Part shown: positions 17,385-25,999 of the stretch, piece by piece
How the letters are laid out: each line of letters starts with the position of its first letter
How positions within the stretch are numbered: position 1 is the stretch's first letter
Source: Lachnospiraceae bacterium Marseille-Q4251
Lineage (GTDB): Bacteria; Bacillota; Clostridia; Lachnospirales; Lachnospiraceae
Assembly (NCBI GenBank): GCA_018223435.1
Contig: JAGTTO010000001.1
Span: forward strand, 2,108,001-2,172,000
Direction of reading: 5' to 3'
DNA length: 64,000 nucleotides
Notes under the pieces: generated by a model
What the model was told of the DNA's origin: nothing
Seen by the model: the letters and a program-made list of their open reading frames with translations, nothing else
Databases searched by the model: none
Made by a program: the position numbers and the translations under genes

Positions 17385-18958
17385 TATTTGTTTTCCTCCG
17401 CAAAACGCTGCTCGGCCTGATTTGCAATGTCAACTCTTTCCTGTGCACCCTTATCAATGAGCTCCTGTACAAAAGCATCCCAGTCATCAAAGGATCGCTC
17501 GCCGCTGACAAATTTATTGATTTCTGTCTTGCTGTAATCCAGATAACTCTGGTTGATCTCTGTGATTCTTGCAGACTCATCGGCAGTATACGGCGGCTCA
17601 ATGGGCTGCTGGATTACATCATCCATATGATCAGCATAAACTTTATGGATATTTTCTCTTGTCCAAGACTCTTCGCTAGTGGTCTTGAAAGCTGCATCAT
17701 AATTGGAATACCAGGACATATCCAGGAACAGGTCACCGATACCAATTTCAGAACCTGCCTCATAGGTAGGATCGCCGGTTCTGGATTTGTATTCTTCTAT
17801 AATGCTGTCTAAGAACTGCGGTTTTCCATCTACCATTTCCCAATGAACACCTTCTACACCATAGTTCATCAGATATCCGCCTTCTTCACTGTACAGCCAG
17901 TCTACAAATTTCATAACCATTTCTTTGTTTTCTGTGTCCGTATTGATTCCCCACACATTGTAGTAGTTATTGGGATGACCATAATTTACAGTCTCACCTT
18001 CGTCATTTGCAAGGAACATAATCGGCTCCAGTTTTGCATCCGGATCTGTCTCGCGCAGAGTCTTGTTCAGAGTATCCAGAAATACCGGGTTATCATAGTA
18101 GAAAAGATATTTTCCTGTTCCCAGTCCAGATTTCCAGTCATCTGCAGAGACAATCAGATACTCGTTATCCAGAATACCTTCCTCATATAATTTGTGGATA
18201 TATTCCAGTGCTTCTTTATAAGAATCTTCCAGACAGCCCATATGCCATACGCCGTCTGTATCCTGATACAGTCCGTAATCTCCACCCAGACCTTTAATCG
18301 GGCTCATATAATTGAACAATACACGGTCATCGCCTCGGGCTCCATATGCAATAGAATCCGGATATGCTTTGGAAAGAGCACTCAGTACACTATAGAGTTC
18401 ATCCCAGGTTGTAGGTACTTCCAGTCCTTGCTCTTCCAGGAGATCTGTACGAATACACGGCACAGAACCCTGTTCCCAGTTTTCATCTCTTCTGATCTGT
18501 GCCAAAGTGTAAATTCCACCGTCTACTTTATATCTGGAAAGTTCCGGAATATTTTTATAATCTTCCTGAATATGCGGTGCATACTGATCAATCAAATCTG
18601 TTAATTCCAGAAGACTCCCTGTTCCGATTACGTCATTGACATTTCCCCAGATGGAAAACAGATCCGGCAGCTGATTTGCAGCCAGTAAGGTATTCATTTT
18701 CGTATCGTAATCAGAATAGGTAGACACCTGAAGATCAATTCCCAGATTCTCCCTTATCCACTGAACGGTTGCACAATCCGGATTATAAGGCTGCATACTG
18801 CTCTCTGGTCTGGCATAAGTGATCGTTACCATTTCATCTGATAACCAGGTATCTTTTTTCTCCGGTTCAGAAGCTGATACTGTGCAGGCTAAACCTCCAA
18901 GCATAGATAATGCCAGTGTAAATGCCATAGTCTGTTTCATCATTTCTTTTCTCTTCAT
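17384..18958 (-). CDS. ABC transporter extracellular solute-binding protein (family 1, LplA/YtcQ-like)
   Basis: The product is 524 aa. The signal peptide is MKRKEMMKQTMAFTLALSML, continuing GGLACTVSA; the cysteine may be lipidated, although the lipobox is not ideal. Motifs typical of large family-1 binding proteins follow: LPDLFSIWG, TTWDELYSVL, WGINTDTENKEMVMKFVDWLYSEEGG. AAAGGAGG precedes the ATG. It delivers an oligosaccharide or related solute to the two permeases upstream. No ATPase gene is present, as is usual where a shared MsmX-type ATPase serves several importers. Confidence 0.88.
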   Translation of the reverse strand: MKRKEMMKQTMAFTLALSMLGGLACTVSASEPEKKDTWLSDEMVTITYARPESSMQPYNPDCATVQWIRENLGIDLQVSTYSDYDTKMNTLLAANQLPDLFSIWGNVNDVIGTGSLLELTDLIDQYAPHIQEDYKNIPELSRYKVDGGIYTLAQIRRDENWEQGSVPCIRTDLLEEQGLEVPTTWDELYSVLSALSKAYPDSIAYGARGDDRVLFNYMSPIKGLGGDYGLYQDTDGVWHMGCLEDSYKEALEYIHKLYEEGILDNEYLIVSADDWKSGLGTGKYLFYYDNPVFLDTLNKTLRETDPDAKLEPIMFLANDEGETVNYGHPNNYYNVWGINTDTENKEMVMKFVDWLYSEEGGYLMNYGVEGVHWEMVDGKPQFLDSIIEEYKSRTGDPTYEAGSEIGIGDLFLDMSWYSNYDAAFKTTSEESWTRENIHKVYADHMDDVIQQPIEPPYTADESARITEINQSYLDYSKTEINKFVSGERSFDDWDAFVQELIDKGAQERVDIANQAEQRFAEENK

Positions 18959-18995
18959 TGTAAATCCTCCTTTTATTTTCGTTATATTTGAAGGC

Positions 18996-19871
18996 TCATC
19001 CTTTCACAGAGCCAACCATAACCCCTTTTTCAAAATACTTAAATACAAATGGATAACAGATAATCAGCGGCAAAGTAGTCACTGCAGTTACTGCATATTT
19101 AATAGACTTCGTATCAATCGGTACCGCAAGACTTCCCTCTGACGATGCCATATAAGCCATTTCTGTTGTAGAACCATCAATTACAATAGTTCGCAGTACC
19201 AACTGTAGCGGATAAAGCATTTTATCATTCAGGAACATTAAGCCATTGTAGAAACTGTTCCAGTTCGCTACCCCATAAAATAAAAGCATTGTCGCAATGA
19301 TCGGTTTAGAGAGCGGAATGATAATTTTTCGGAAAATTACCCAATCATTTGCTCCGTCAATATACGCGGATTCTGTAAGTTCCCATGATATGGAAGTGAA
19401 AAACGTTCTCATAACAATTACATTATAAACGCTGATACTTGACGGAAGCAGAATTGCCCAAATCGTATTATAAATATGCAGATCTGTAATCGTCAGGAAT
19501 AATGGAATGATTCCTCCGCTGAAAAACATTGTAAATAAGATAAAAGCTGTAAATACTTTTTTTCCGTAGAAATCCTTTCTGGATAACGGATATGCACACA
19601 AAGCAGTCAAGGTTACAGATAGCAGCGTACCTGCCACAGTGTAGAAAACACTATTGAAAAATGCTCTGACAATGGTTGAATTCTGAAATACCAAAGAATA
19701 TGCATAGGTTGTAAATCCTTTGGGATACCAGATTACTTCATTTGCTCCCACATAAGCTCCTCCGCTGACAGAATTAATATAAATATAATATAGCGGATAA
19801 ACTGCTATGAAGGTAATGACCAGCATGATAATTCCCAAAACAATGTCAAAAATCTTTACTTTCTTTCTCAT
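18996..19871 (-). CDS. ABC sugar permease, LplC/YtcP type
   Basis: The product is 291 aa with six predicted membrane helices. The inner-membrane EAA loop is visible as ELTESAYIDGANDWVIFRKIIIPLSKP. The C-terminus is FKYFEKGVMVGSVKG, the standard ending of CUT1 permeases. The ATG at 19871 follows GAGGGG; an upstream GTG lies inside that site. It pairs with the LplB-type permease 17 nt upstream and imports whatever the binding protein captures. Confidence 0.9.
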   Translation of the reverse strand: MRKKVKIFDIVLGIIMLVITFIAVYPLYYIYINSVSGGAYVGANEVIWYPKGFTTYAYSLVFQNSTIVRAFFNSVFYTVAGTLLSVTLTALCAYPLSRKDFYGKKVFTAFILFTMFFSGGIIPLFLTITDLHIYNTIWAILLPSSISVYNVIVMRTFFTSISWELTESAYIDGANDWVIFRKIIIPLSKPIIATMLLFYGVANWNSFYNGLMFLNDKMLYPLQLVLRTIVIDGSTTEMAYMASSEGSLAVPIDTKSIKYAVTAVTTLPLIICYPFVFKYFEKGVMVGSVKG

Positions 19872-19888
19872 TCCAATCCCCCTCACAG

Positions 19889-20800
19889 TTAAAACAGGCT
19901 TGTATCACTTAATTTAGAGGATACCTTATTGGTAATACCCAGGAAAAACAGACTGATGACTGATTCCACTAAACCAACTGCTGTCGCATAGCTGTACTGC
20001 ATTCCCTGAAGTCCTCTTCGATACACAAAAGTTGAGATTACATCTGAAGTATTATAAGTATTAGAATTCTGCATCAGGAGCACTTTGTCAAAGGAAACCG
20101 TCATGATACTTCCCATTCTTAAAATAAACATGATTGTGATCGTTCCTGCGATGCAGGGCAGTGTGATATGTAAAAGCTTCATAAGCCTTCCTCCACCATC
20201 GATCTCACAAGCTTCATATAACTGCATATCCACGCCTGAGATTGCCGCCAAATAAATAATTGCACTCCAACCCATCTCCTGCCAAATATCAGAAATCACA
20301 TATAGTGGACGAAACCAGGCAGAATCCAACATATAAGATTTTGCAGTTCCACCCAGATTCACAACAATCTGGTTCACTAAACCATCTTTTGAGACTAATG
20401 TCATCATCAGGGAAACTGCCACTACAACAGACACAAAATGAGGAAAACAGCAGACTCTTTGAACCAGACCTTTCAGTTTACCCCAACGGATTTCATTCAC
20501 CAACAGTGCAAACAAAATTGGCACAGGAAAACAAATAAGTATCTGCCAAAAACTCAGCATAATCGTATTTTTAAACGCTGTCCAAAAATCCGGGTCTGAC
20601 CAGAACTGTTTGAAATATTTCAGCCCTGCCCACTGACTTCCCAAAATGCCTTCTCGCACTTTAAAATTTTTAAAGGCAATCAAAATACCATACATGGGCT
20701 TGTATTTAAACAGTACAAAATACACAACTGGGAAAAACATCATTGCATATAAGTATCTGTTTTTATATAAAAGCTTTTTTCGGTTCTTTTTCTTTGTCAT
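19889..20800 (-). CDS. ABC sugar permease, LplB/YteP type
   Basis: The product is 303 aa with six membrane helices. The N-terminus has YKPMYGILIAFKNFKVREGILGS, typical of LplB proteins. The EAA loop is QLYEACEIDGGGRLMKLLHITLPCI. It is the first gene of the operon; GGAGG precedes the ATG, and the gene is divergent from the YesM/YesN pair, the likely regulators. Confidence 0.9.
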   Translation of the reverse strand: MTKKKNRKKLLYKNRYLYAMMFFPVVYFVLFKYKPMYGILIAFKNFKVREGILGSQWAGLKYFKQFWSDPDFWTAFKNTIMLSFWQILICFPVPILFALLVNEIRWGKLKGLVQRVCCFPHFVSVVVAVSLMMTLVSKDGLVNQIVVNLGGTAKSYMLDSAWFRPLYVISDIWQEMGWSAIIYLAAISGVDMQLYEACEIDGGGRLMKLLHITLPCIAGTITIMFILRMGSIMTVSFDKVLLMQNSNTYNTSDVISTFVYRRGLQGMQYSYATAVGLVESVISLFFLGITNKVSSKLSDTSLF

Positions 20801-20898
20801 ACCCTTTTCTCCTCCTTTGTTTTTCTATCATCAGTATAGTGAAAACAAACGATGAATAATATATAATTTCCTGCGTTTTTATGTATATTTTCCGTGTT

Positions 20899-20914
20899 TT
20901 GTGATAACTCACAA
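20899..20914. promoter_or_regulatory. Palindromic operator candidate between divergent operons
   Basis: TTGTGA-TAAC-TCACAA is a perfect palindrome with a 4-bp spacer, lying midway between the permease start (20800) and the sensor kinase start (20993). The position suits a regulator controlling either or both directions. The bound protein is unknown. Confidence 0.4.
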
Positions 20915-20933
20915 TTTATTCTTCATTTTCCTC

Positions 20934-20962
20934 TTGATTTAAAGCACTTTTAATAGTACCAT
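20934..20962 (+). promoter_or_regulatory. Promoter candidate for the YesM/YesN genes
   Basis: TTGATT (20934-20939) and TACCAT (20957-20962) are separated by 17 bp, about 30 bp upstream of the sensor kinase ATG. The -35 is good and the -10 is moderate. Confidence 0.4.
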
Positions 20963-20992
20963 AAACTTATTCTTTTTAAGGGAGTGAAGCGT

Positions 20993-22774
20993 ATGAGCCT
21001 TTTCTATTTAAGATTTCGCAAGTGGTTTTCCAATCTGTCACTACATTACAAAATCCAGTTGATTTCTTTCTCCTGCCTGCTTCTGCTCACAGGCACTTCC
21101 ATCTTGATCACTAACACCATTACCGAAAAATATAACAAGCTGATTCTGAATTCACTATCGGCTCCTCTTTCTTATATTAATGATGATTTTACCAAACAGC
21201 TAGAGGCTCTGCAGGAACTGTCTTATACCATTCTGGCTGATCCCACTCTGCAACAACAGCTTATCAAAACTGACCTGGCTACTGGTTCTACAGAAACAGC
21301 TCAACTCTACACCCAAGTCAAAAGCCGCCTGCATTCCTATTATCTGGAACATGAAAAAGACTATATTTCTTATATCAGTCTTTATACTTCCCAGTATGAA
21401 TGCCACACCAGTGCTTCCAAAGCCCGTCTTGTTTCCCAGGAAAAAATAGCTGAGATTCTGGAGGCTGCCCATCTTTCTAAAGGAAAAGCTGTGTGGATCA
21501 CTGACGCTACCACTTCTCATAGCTTAATCCTGGCTCGCGAAATCCGTCAGTACACAAATCTCTCCTTGAAGCCTCTTGGAACCATGATTATTTGTATCGA
21601 TCTCAATGAAATGATCAACGGCTGCCCCATGTTTTCTCAATATGAATCGTTTGCTTATCAAATTATGGATCACACAGGTCAAATGATTTATGACTCTCTC
21701 AATACGCCCATGAAAGAGAATGTCAATGTAAAGATACTCGAAATAGATAAAGACGGAAACTATCAGCTGATAAAACAAAACGGTCACTGGTATCTCTCTA
21801 GCTCCGGAGAACTTTTTTCTGAAGGCTGGAATTATAACTGTCTTGTCTCCTATGACAGTATACAAAACACCATCAGTAAATGGCGTTTTTTGACTGCATT
21901 ACTTTTATTGAGCAGCTGTATGATAATTGGCTTCGCCTCTCGCTATATCATTCAGTCACTGACCCGACATTTTAATATTTTAATTGATAAGATGCAGCGT
22001 TTTGCAAGCTCCCCTGAAACGGTTTCTAATTTTACACCTGATTCAAAACATGATTACTCAGAGAGAAAGGATGAAATTGGAATGCTGCACCGACAGTTTG
22101 ATAAAATGGCTGTGCAGATTTCTTCTTTGGTAAAAGAAAACTACACGAAGGAACTTCTGGTAAAAGAAGCACAGCTAAAAGCTCTGGAAATGCAGATCAA
22201 TCCTCACTTTCTTTATAACACACTGGAATCTATCAACTGGCGGGCCAAAGTTATCAAAGCAACTGTTATCTCACAGATGGTTGAATCCCTGGGTAATCTT
22301 TTCCGGGCTATCCTGAGTCATACCGGTCAGAATTTCACCATAGAAGAGGAACTTGCACTAGTAAATGACTATTTGACCATTCAAAAATGCCGTTTTGGTT
22401 CACGACTTATCTGTTCTATAAATGCGGACTCAGCGCTTTCCGGAATCTGTGTTCCCAAGCTTAGTATCCAACCTCTGGTTGAGAATGCGATTTCGCATGC
22501 AATGGAAAGTATTTGTGAAGAATGTGTCATTAATATTTTAGTCCAGAAGGAAGGAACTTATCTCCAAATCCTTGTCCAAAACACTGGATCTGTTTTTGAA
22601 GACCATCTGTTGGATAAACTTCAAGACGGTACCATTACTCCAAAAGGGTTTGGCATTGGACTTCTTAATATTGATAAACGTTTTCGTCTTATGTTTGGTG
22701 AAAATTACAGTTTTACACTATATAATAAAAATGACATGGCAACTGCCTGTATTCAGTTTCCATTGCCCTCTTAA
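20993..22774 (+). CDS. YesM-family sensor histidine kinase
   Basis: The product is 593 aa. A membrane helix near residue 25, a large extracellular sensor region, a second helix near 300-320 and a HAMP linker are followed by the His_kinase domain, with the phospho-acceptor in EMQINPHFLYNTLESINW. The ATPase domain has N (QPLVENAISHAM) and G boxes (GFGIGLLNI). The ATG at 20993 follows GGGAG. YesM kinases sense oligosaccharides and act with a YesN regulator, encoded 31 nt downstream. The divergent transporter operon is the probable target. Confidence 0.9.
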   Translation: MSLFYLRFRKWFSNLSLHYKIQLISFSCLLLLTGTSILITNTITEKYNKLILNSLSAPLSYINDDFTKQLEALQELSYTILADPTLQQQLIKTDLATGSTETAQLYTQVKSRLHSYYLEHEKDYISYISLYTSQYECHTSASKARLVSQEKIAEILEAAHLSKGKAVWITDATTSHSLILAREIRQYTNLSLKPLGTMIICIDLNEMINGCPMFSQYESFAYQIMDHTGQMIYDSLNTPMKENVNVKILEIDKDGNYQLIKQNGHWYLSSSGELFSEGWNYNCLVSYDSIQNTISKWRFLTALLLLSSCMIIGFASRYIIQSLTRHFNILIDKMQRFASSPETVSNFTPDSKHDYSERKDEIGMLHRQFDKMAVQISSLVKENYTKELLVKEAQLKALEMQINPHFLYNTLESINWRAKVIKATVISQMVESLGNLFRAILSHTGQNFTIEEELALVNDYLTIQKCRFGSRLICSINADSALSGICVPKLSIQPLVENAISHAMESICEECVINILVQKEGTYLQILVQNTGSVFEDHLLDKLQDGTITPKGFGIGLLNIDKRFRLMFGENYSFTLYNKNDMATACIQFPLPS

Positions 22775-22805
22775 GCATTACATTTTAGTATTGGAGGAAT
22801 CTGAA

Positions 22806-23594
22806 ATGTTGAAATTAATTTTGGCTGATGATGAAGAAATGATTCGAGAATCTATTCGTGCATTAATTGATTGGAATTCTATAGGTGTGGAAGTTGTTGC
22901 TTCCTGTAAAAATGGTCCGGAAACTTTGCAGGAAATTCTCACACTCCATCCCGATATTGTTATGACGGATATTAAGATGCCCGGAATGTCGGGTCTTGAC
23001 CTGATTGCAGAAGTTTATAATCGTAAAGATCTGATGACTGAATTTATTCTACTTTCCGGATATGCTGATTTTGAATATGCTAAACAAGCTATCACCTACA
23101 GAGTTTCAAACTATCTTCTAAAGCCCTGCAATGAGAACCAGATCATAGAAGCTGTAAAAAAAGCTTCTGCGGAGATACGAAAGAGAAAAAAGATAAAAGA
23201 ACTTATACCGGATACAGCTCTTACGGATGTTCCCCGTTACCAATACAAAGATTATATCAATCAGACTTTAGATTACATTGATACACATTTTTCTGATCCG
23301 GAATTGTCTTTGAAAAAAATTGCCTCTGATGTTCTGTTTATGAATGTGGATTACTTAAGCCGTGAATTTTTACGACAGACTGGGCAAAAATTTACAGACT
23401 ACCTCACCAAACTGCGTATCACAAAAGCAAAAGCCCTTCTGAAAAATGCTTCCTACGAAAAAATTTATGTAGTTGCAGAGCAAGTAGGCTTTTCCAATAA
23501 CCCTCAGTATTTTGTTCAGCTTTTTAAAGCATCTACTGGGCAGACACCAAAAGCCTGGGCAAAAATGCAGCAAGCCTCGGAAAAAGAAACATAA
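22806..23594 (+). CDS. YesN-family response regulator (REC plus AraC HTH)
   Basis: The product is 262 aa. The receiver domain has the acidic pair ADDEE, the phospho-acceptor aspartate in DIVMTDIKMPGMSG, and the lysine in LLKPCNE. Two AraC helix-turn-helix motifs occupy about residues 155-255 (LSLKKIASDVLF; VAEQVGFSNNPQYFVQLFKA). A longer frame runs back into the kinase gene, but the ATG at 22806 has GGAGG and starts the receiver fold exactly. It is shorter than many YesN proteins because the linker is compact. Confidence 0.9.
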   Translation: MLKLILADDEEMIRESIRALIDWNSIGVEVVASCKNGPETLQEILTLHPDIVMTDIKMPGMSGLDLIAEVYNRKDLMTEFILLSGYADFEYAKQAITYRVSNYLLKPCNENQIIEAVKKASAEIRKRKKIKELIPDTALTDVPRYQYKDYINQTLDYIDTHFSDPELSLKKIASDVLFMNVDYLSREFLRQTGQKFTDYLTKLRITKAKALLKNASYEKIYVVAEQVGFSNNPQYFVQLFKASTGQTPKAWAKMQQASEKET

Positions 23595-23665
23595 TTGCCT
23601 CTCTTTTTCAAATGTGATATGCTTTACTCAAAACTTTGATATTTCAGAAAGTGAGGTTTTCCTCT

Positions 23666-24427
23666 ATGAAAACAATTCAAATAAGAAACATCACCATCGG
23701 CGAGGGCCGTCCAAAGATCTGCGTTCCTGTCGTGGGACAGACGGAAGAAGACATTCTCCGGGAGGCTGCCGGACTTGTTTCTCTTCCTGTCGATGTTGTG
23801 GAGTGGCGGGCTGACTGGTTTCAGGATGTTTTCGATATTGAAAAAGTCCTGCATACGGCAAAAGCTCTGCGTTCTGCTCTCGGTGAGCTTCCTCTTCTTT
23901 TTACCTTCCGCACCGCAAAGGAAGGCGGCGAAAAAGAAATTTCCGCTGAAGCTTACAGAAAACTGAATCTTACACTGGCAGCCAGCGGTCTCGTGGACCT
24001 CATCGATGTGGAGCTTTTCTCCGGAAATGAGTTGGTAAAAGAACTCATCCGGGAGGCACACAGCCATGGAGTGAAAGTCATTGCTTCCAATCATGACTTC
24101 CACAAAACGCCCTCTAAAGAAGAACTCATCCATCGTCTGCGTCTGATGCAGGATTTTGATGCCGACCTCCCGAAAATTGCCGTCATGCCAACCTGCCGCC
24201 AGGATGTTCTCACGCTCCTGAGTGCTACTCTGGAAATGGCAGAAACCTACGCAGACCGCCCGATCATTACTATGTCCATGTCCGGAACCGGTGTGATCAG
24301 CCGCCTTACCGGAGAATTTTTCGGTTCTGCTCTGACCTTCGGAGCCGCTACAAAAGCCTCTGCTCCCGGTCAGATCCCTGTATCTGAACTGGAAACTGTT
24401 CTCTCTGTGATCCATAAGAGCTGCTGA
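23666..24427 (+). CDS. aroD: Type I 3-dehydroquinate dehydratase
   Basis: The product is 253 aa. It converts 3-dehydroquinate to 3-dehydroshikimate, step three of the shikimate pathway, through a Schiff base. All key residues fall at the standard enterobacterial positions: E46 and R48 (VEWRAD), H143 (SNHDFHKTP), Schiff-base K170 (PKIAVMP) and R213 (MSMSGTGVISR). The ATG at 23666 follows GTGAGG. It converges with a chorismate mutase-shikimate kinase gene for later steps of the pathway. Confidence 0.95.
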   Translation: MKTIQIRNITIGEGRPKICVPVVGQTEEDILREAAGLVSLPVDVVEWRADWFQDVFDIEKVLHTAKALRSALGELPLLFTFRTAKEGGEKEISAEAYRKLNLTLAASGLVDLIDVELFSGNELVKELIREAHSHGVKVIASNHDFHKTPSKEELIHRLRLMQDFDADLPKIAVMPTCRQDVLTLLSATLEMAETYADRPIITMSMSGTGVISRLTGEFFGSALTFGAATKASAPGQIPVSELETVLSVIHKSC

Positions 24428-24446
24428 GCAACTCGGACCCTGAAAA

Positions 24447-24485
24447 AGTCCTATGTTTCACGTGAAACATAGGACTCTCTTTTTG
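24447..24485 (+). terminator. Terminator of aroD that contains a parS site
   Basis: Bases 24447-24476 form a perfect 30-bp palindrome (15-bp arms), followed by CTCTCTTTTTG. As RNA it would fold as a terminator hairpin with a T-rich tail. Its centre is a full parS motif. Confidence 0.75.
24454..24469. promoter_or_regulatory. parS centromere site (ParB/Spo0J binding)
   Basis: TGTTTCACGTGAAACA is a perfect match to the 16-bp parS consensus TGTTNCACGTGNAACA recognised by chromosomal ParB in Firmicutes. ParB loading here would organise and segregate the origin region. A second perfect site is at 31068-31083. Confidence 0.88.
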
Positions 24486-24500
24486 TGAAACGCCGCACAA

Positions 24501-24516
24501 TATTTCACATGAAACA
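24501..24516. promoter_or_regulatory. Degenerate parS-like site
   Basis: TATTTCACATGAAACA matches the parS consensus at 14 of 16 positions and lies 31 bp after the perfect site. The central CG is lost, so ParB binding would be weak or absent. Confidence 0.35.
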
Positions 24517-24553
24517 TGCTTACCACGTTGTCAAACCGTTTTCTCTGAAACCT

Positions 24554-25342
24554 CTATCTTCTTTCGGACCAGGCGATCACCTTTCTCACCAGTTCTTCAC
24601 AGATTTCTTTTTTATTCTTTCCATCTGTCTCAATGATGATGTCTGCCGCCGCTTCATATTTTTCACGGCGTTTCTCCATAAGTTCTGCGATAAATTCTAT
24701 GCTCTTATTTTTCTCCAACAAAGGCCTGTCATGATCGTCCTTCGTTCTTTGAAGAATGGTTTCCGGACAAGCTGTCAGCAGGACGGTACAGCCGCTTTTC
24801 TTCATCTCTGCCACATTGCAATCCCTCATAGCTACTCCACCGCCACAGGAAACCACGACTCTGGAACAGGATCCCACCTCCTTGAGAAGTTTTGTTTCCA
24901 GCTCCCGGAAATAAGCCTCGCCATGAACCTCAAAGATATCTGAAATACTCATGCCTTCCCGCTTTGCAATGATCTGATCCATCTCTATTACTTCCATGGA
25001 TAATTCCCGATTCAAAAAATCTGCCACTGTGGATTTTCCACAGCCCATGAAACCAATAAGAAAAATATTCTGATCCAGCAGCTTTTCCGCCTGAATCTTC
25101 TTTGCCCCTTTATAAATGCTGAAAAACACATCTTCCACTTCCTGTTTATGCGGCTTTCCCACTGTCTCACTTTTCAGCCATTTCTGAATTCCCATCTCCT
25201 GCTCTCTCTGAAAAAACGGAAGGCCATGCTCTTTCTTATATAAAGTGATCTCTTCTATCCCCTTGTTTCTCTCAAGAAGTGCCTCCAGAATTGTAGCATC
25301 ACACTGACGGATCTTACTTTTTAATCTATCCAGTTCGTTCAT
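24554..25342 (-). CDS. aroK: Fused chorismate mutase - shikimate kinase
   Basis: The product is 262 aa with two domains. Residues 1-85 are an AroQ-type chorismate mutase (LDRLKSKIRQCD, then LLER, then FQREQEM), making prephenate. Residues 91-262 are shikimate kinase: Walker A GFMGCGKST at 97-105, the shikimate-binding D122 and R146 (FRELE), GGG at 167-169, and the lid arginine in DRPLL. The enzyme acts before and after the chorismate branch point. The ATG follows AGAGAGG. The gene converges on aroD. Confidence 0.92.
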   Translation of the reverse strand: MNELDRLKSKIRQCDATILEALLERNKGIEEITLYKKEHGLPFFQREQEMGIQKWLKSETVGKPHKQEVEDVFFSIYKGAKKIQAEKLLDQNIFLIGFMGCGKSTVADFLNRELSMEVIEMDQIIAKREGMSISDIFEVHGEAYFRELETKLLKEVGSCSRVVVSCGGGVAMRDCNVAEMKKSGCTVLLTACPETILQRTKDDHDRPLLEKNKSIEFIAELMEKRREKYEAAADIIIETDGKNKKEICEELVRKVIAWSERR

Positions 25343-25363
25343 GTTTTTTTCCTCTCTAATGTA

Positions 25364-25906
25364 TCAAAGTTCCCTGGAATACCTTTCAAACAGCTCCAGA
25401 TATCTTTTTTCTACCACCTCAAAGGGAAGTACTTCATAAGAAAAGTGCGTTTTCATGATTGGAGGTGCTTCTTCAGAGACTCCTCTCAGAAGGATTTTCA
25501 GATCATAATAGAGCATATCGTCATCGATTTCTTTGACTTTTTTCTCCTCTTCTTCGTCCAGTCTGCTTCCCAGATATTTTGTGTATACAATATCCAATAA
25601 AGTCTTTTCATGGGAAATATAGTCGGAAAGATGCTGTTTAAAAGGCCTTGGCACGTCTGACATATAGGCCTCACTGGCATCATGGAGCAGACAGGCAAGT
25701 GCGATCCTGCTTCCATATCCTCTTGCTTCCGCTTCTAATGCACAATGTATACAATGCTGTCCTACCGAAAAAAATGTCTTTACATGACCATTTCCACGAC
25801 AGATCAGCGAAAGAGCATGTGCCACGTCTGTGATCTCAATTTTATCTGCTTCCGGGTCCAGTGGAAAGAAATGTATTCCTCCGTATGTCGTGATCCAGTC
25901 TGCCAA
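25364..25906 (-). CDS. HD-domain phosphohydrolase, YfbR-like
   Basis: The product is 180 aa. The metal-binding HD motif is LLHDASEAYMSDVPRP, preceded by a histidine in VGQHCIHCALEA and followed by an aspartate near DDDMLYYD. This arrangement resembles YfbR-type 5'-nucleotidases and related phage/bacterial HD proteins. The start is TTG, placed by a GGGAGAAG site; no ATG fits. It lies 21 nt upstream of the aroQ-aroK fusion on the same strand and may be co-transcribed. Confidence 0.7.
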   Translation of the reverse strand: MADWITTYGGIHFFPLDPEADKIEITDVAHALSLICRGNGHVKTFFSVGQHCIHCALEAEARGYGSRIALACLLHDASEAYMSDVPRPFKQHLSDYISHEKTLLDIVYTKYLGSRLDEEEEKKVKEIDDDMLYYDLKILLRGVSEEAPPIMKTHFSYEVLPFEVVEKRYLELFERYSREL

Positions 25907-25934
25907 TTCTCTTCTCCCTTCCTGAAAAACATAT

Positions 25935-25976
25935 TTTCGTACGGGAAGCTGTTTTCCCTAACCTTCCCGTACGAAA
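25935..25976. terminator. Stem-loop after SGNH hydrolase gene
   Basis: A perfect 14-bp stem pairs 25935-25948 (TTTCGTACGGGAAG) with 25963-25976. It lies between the SGNH hydrolase stop and the HD gene start, so it probably ends the upstream transcript. Confidence 0.65.
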
Positions 25977-25999
25977 TCATGTCCTTTTATCCTGCCATT

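Noticed and set aside
23624..24415. 263-codon minus-strand frame opposite aroD
   Set aside because: aroD on the plus strand has all catalytic residues at standard positions; the opposite frame has none.
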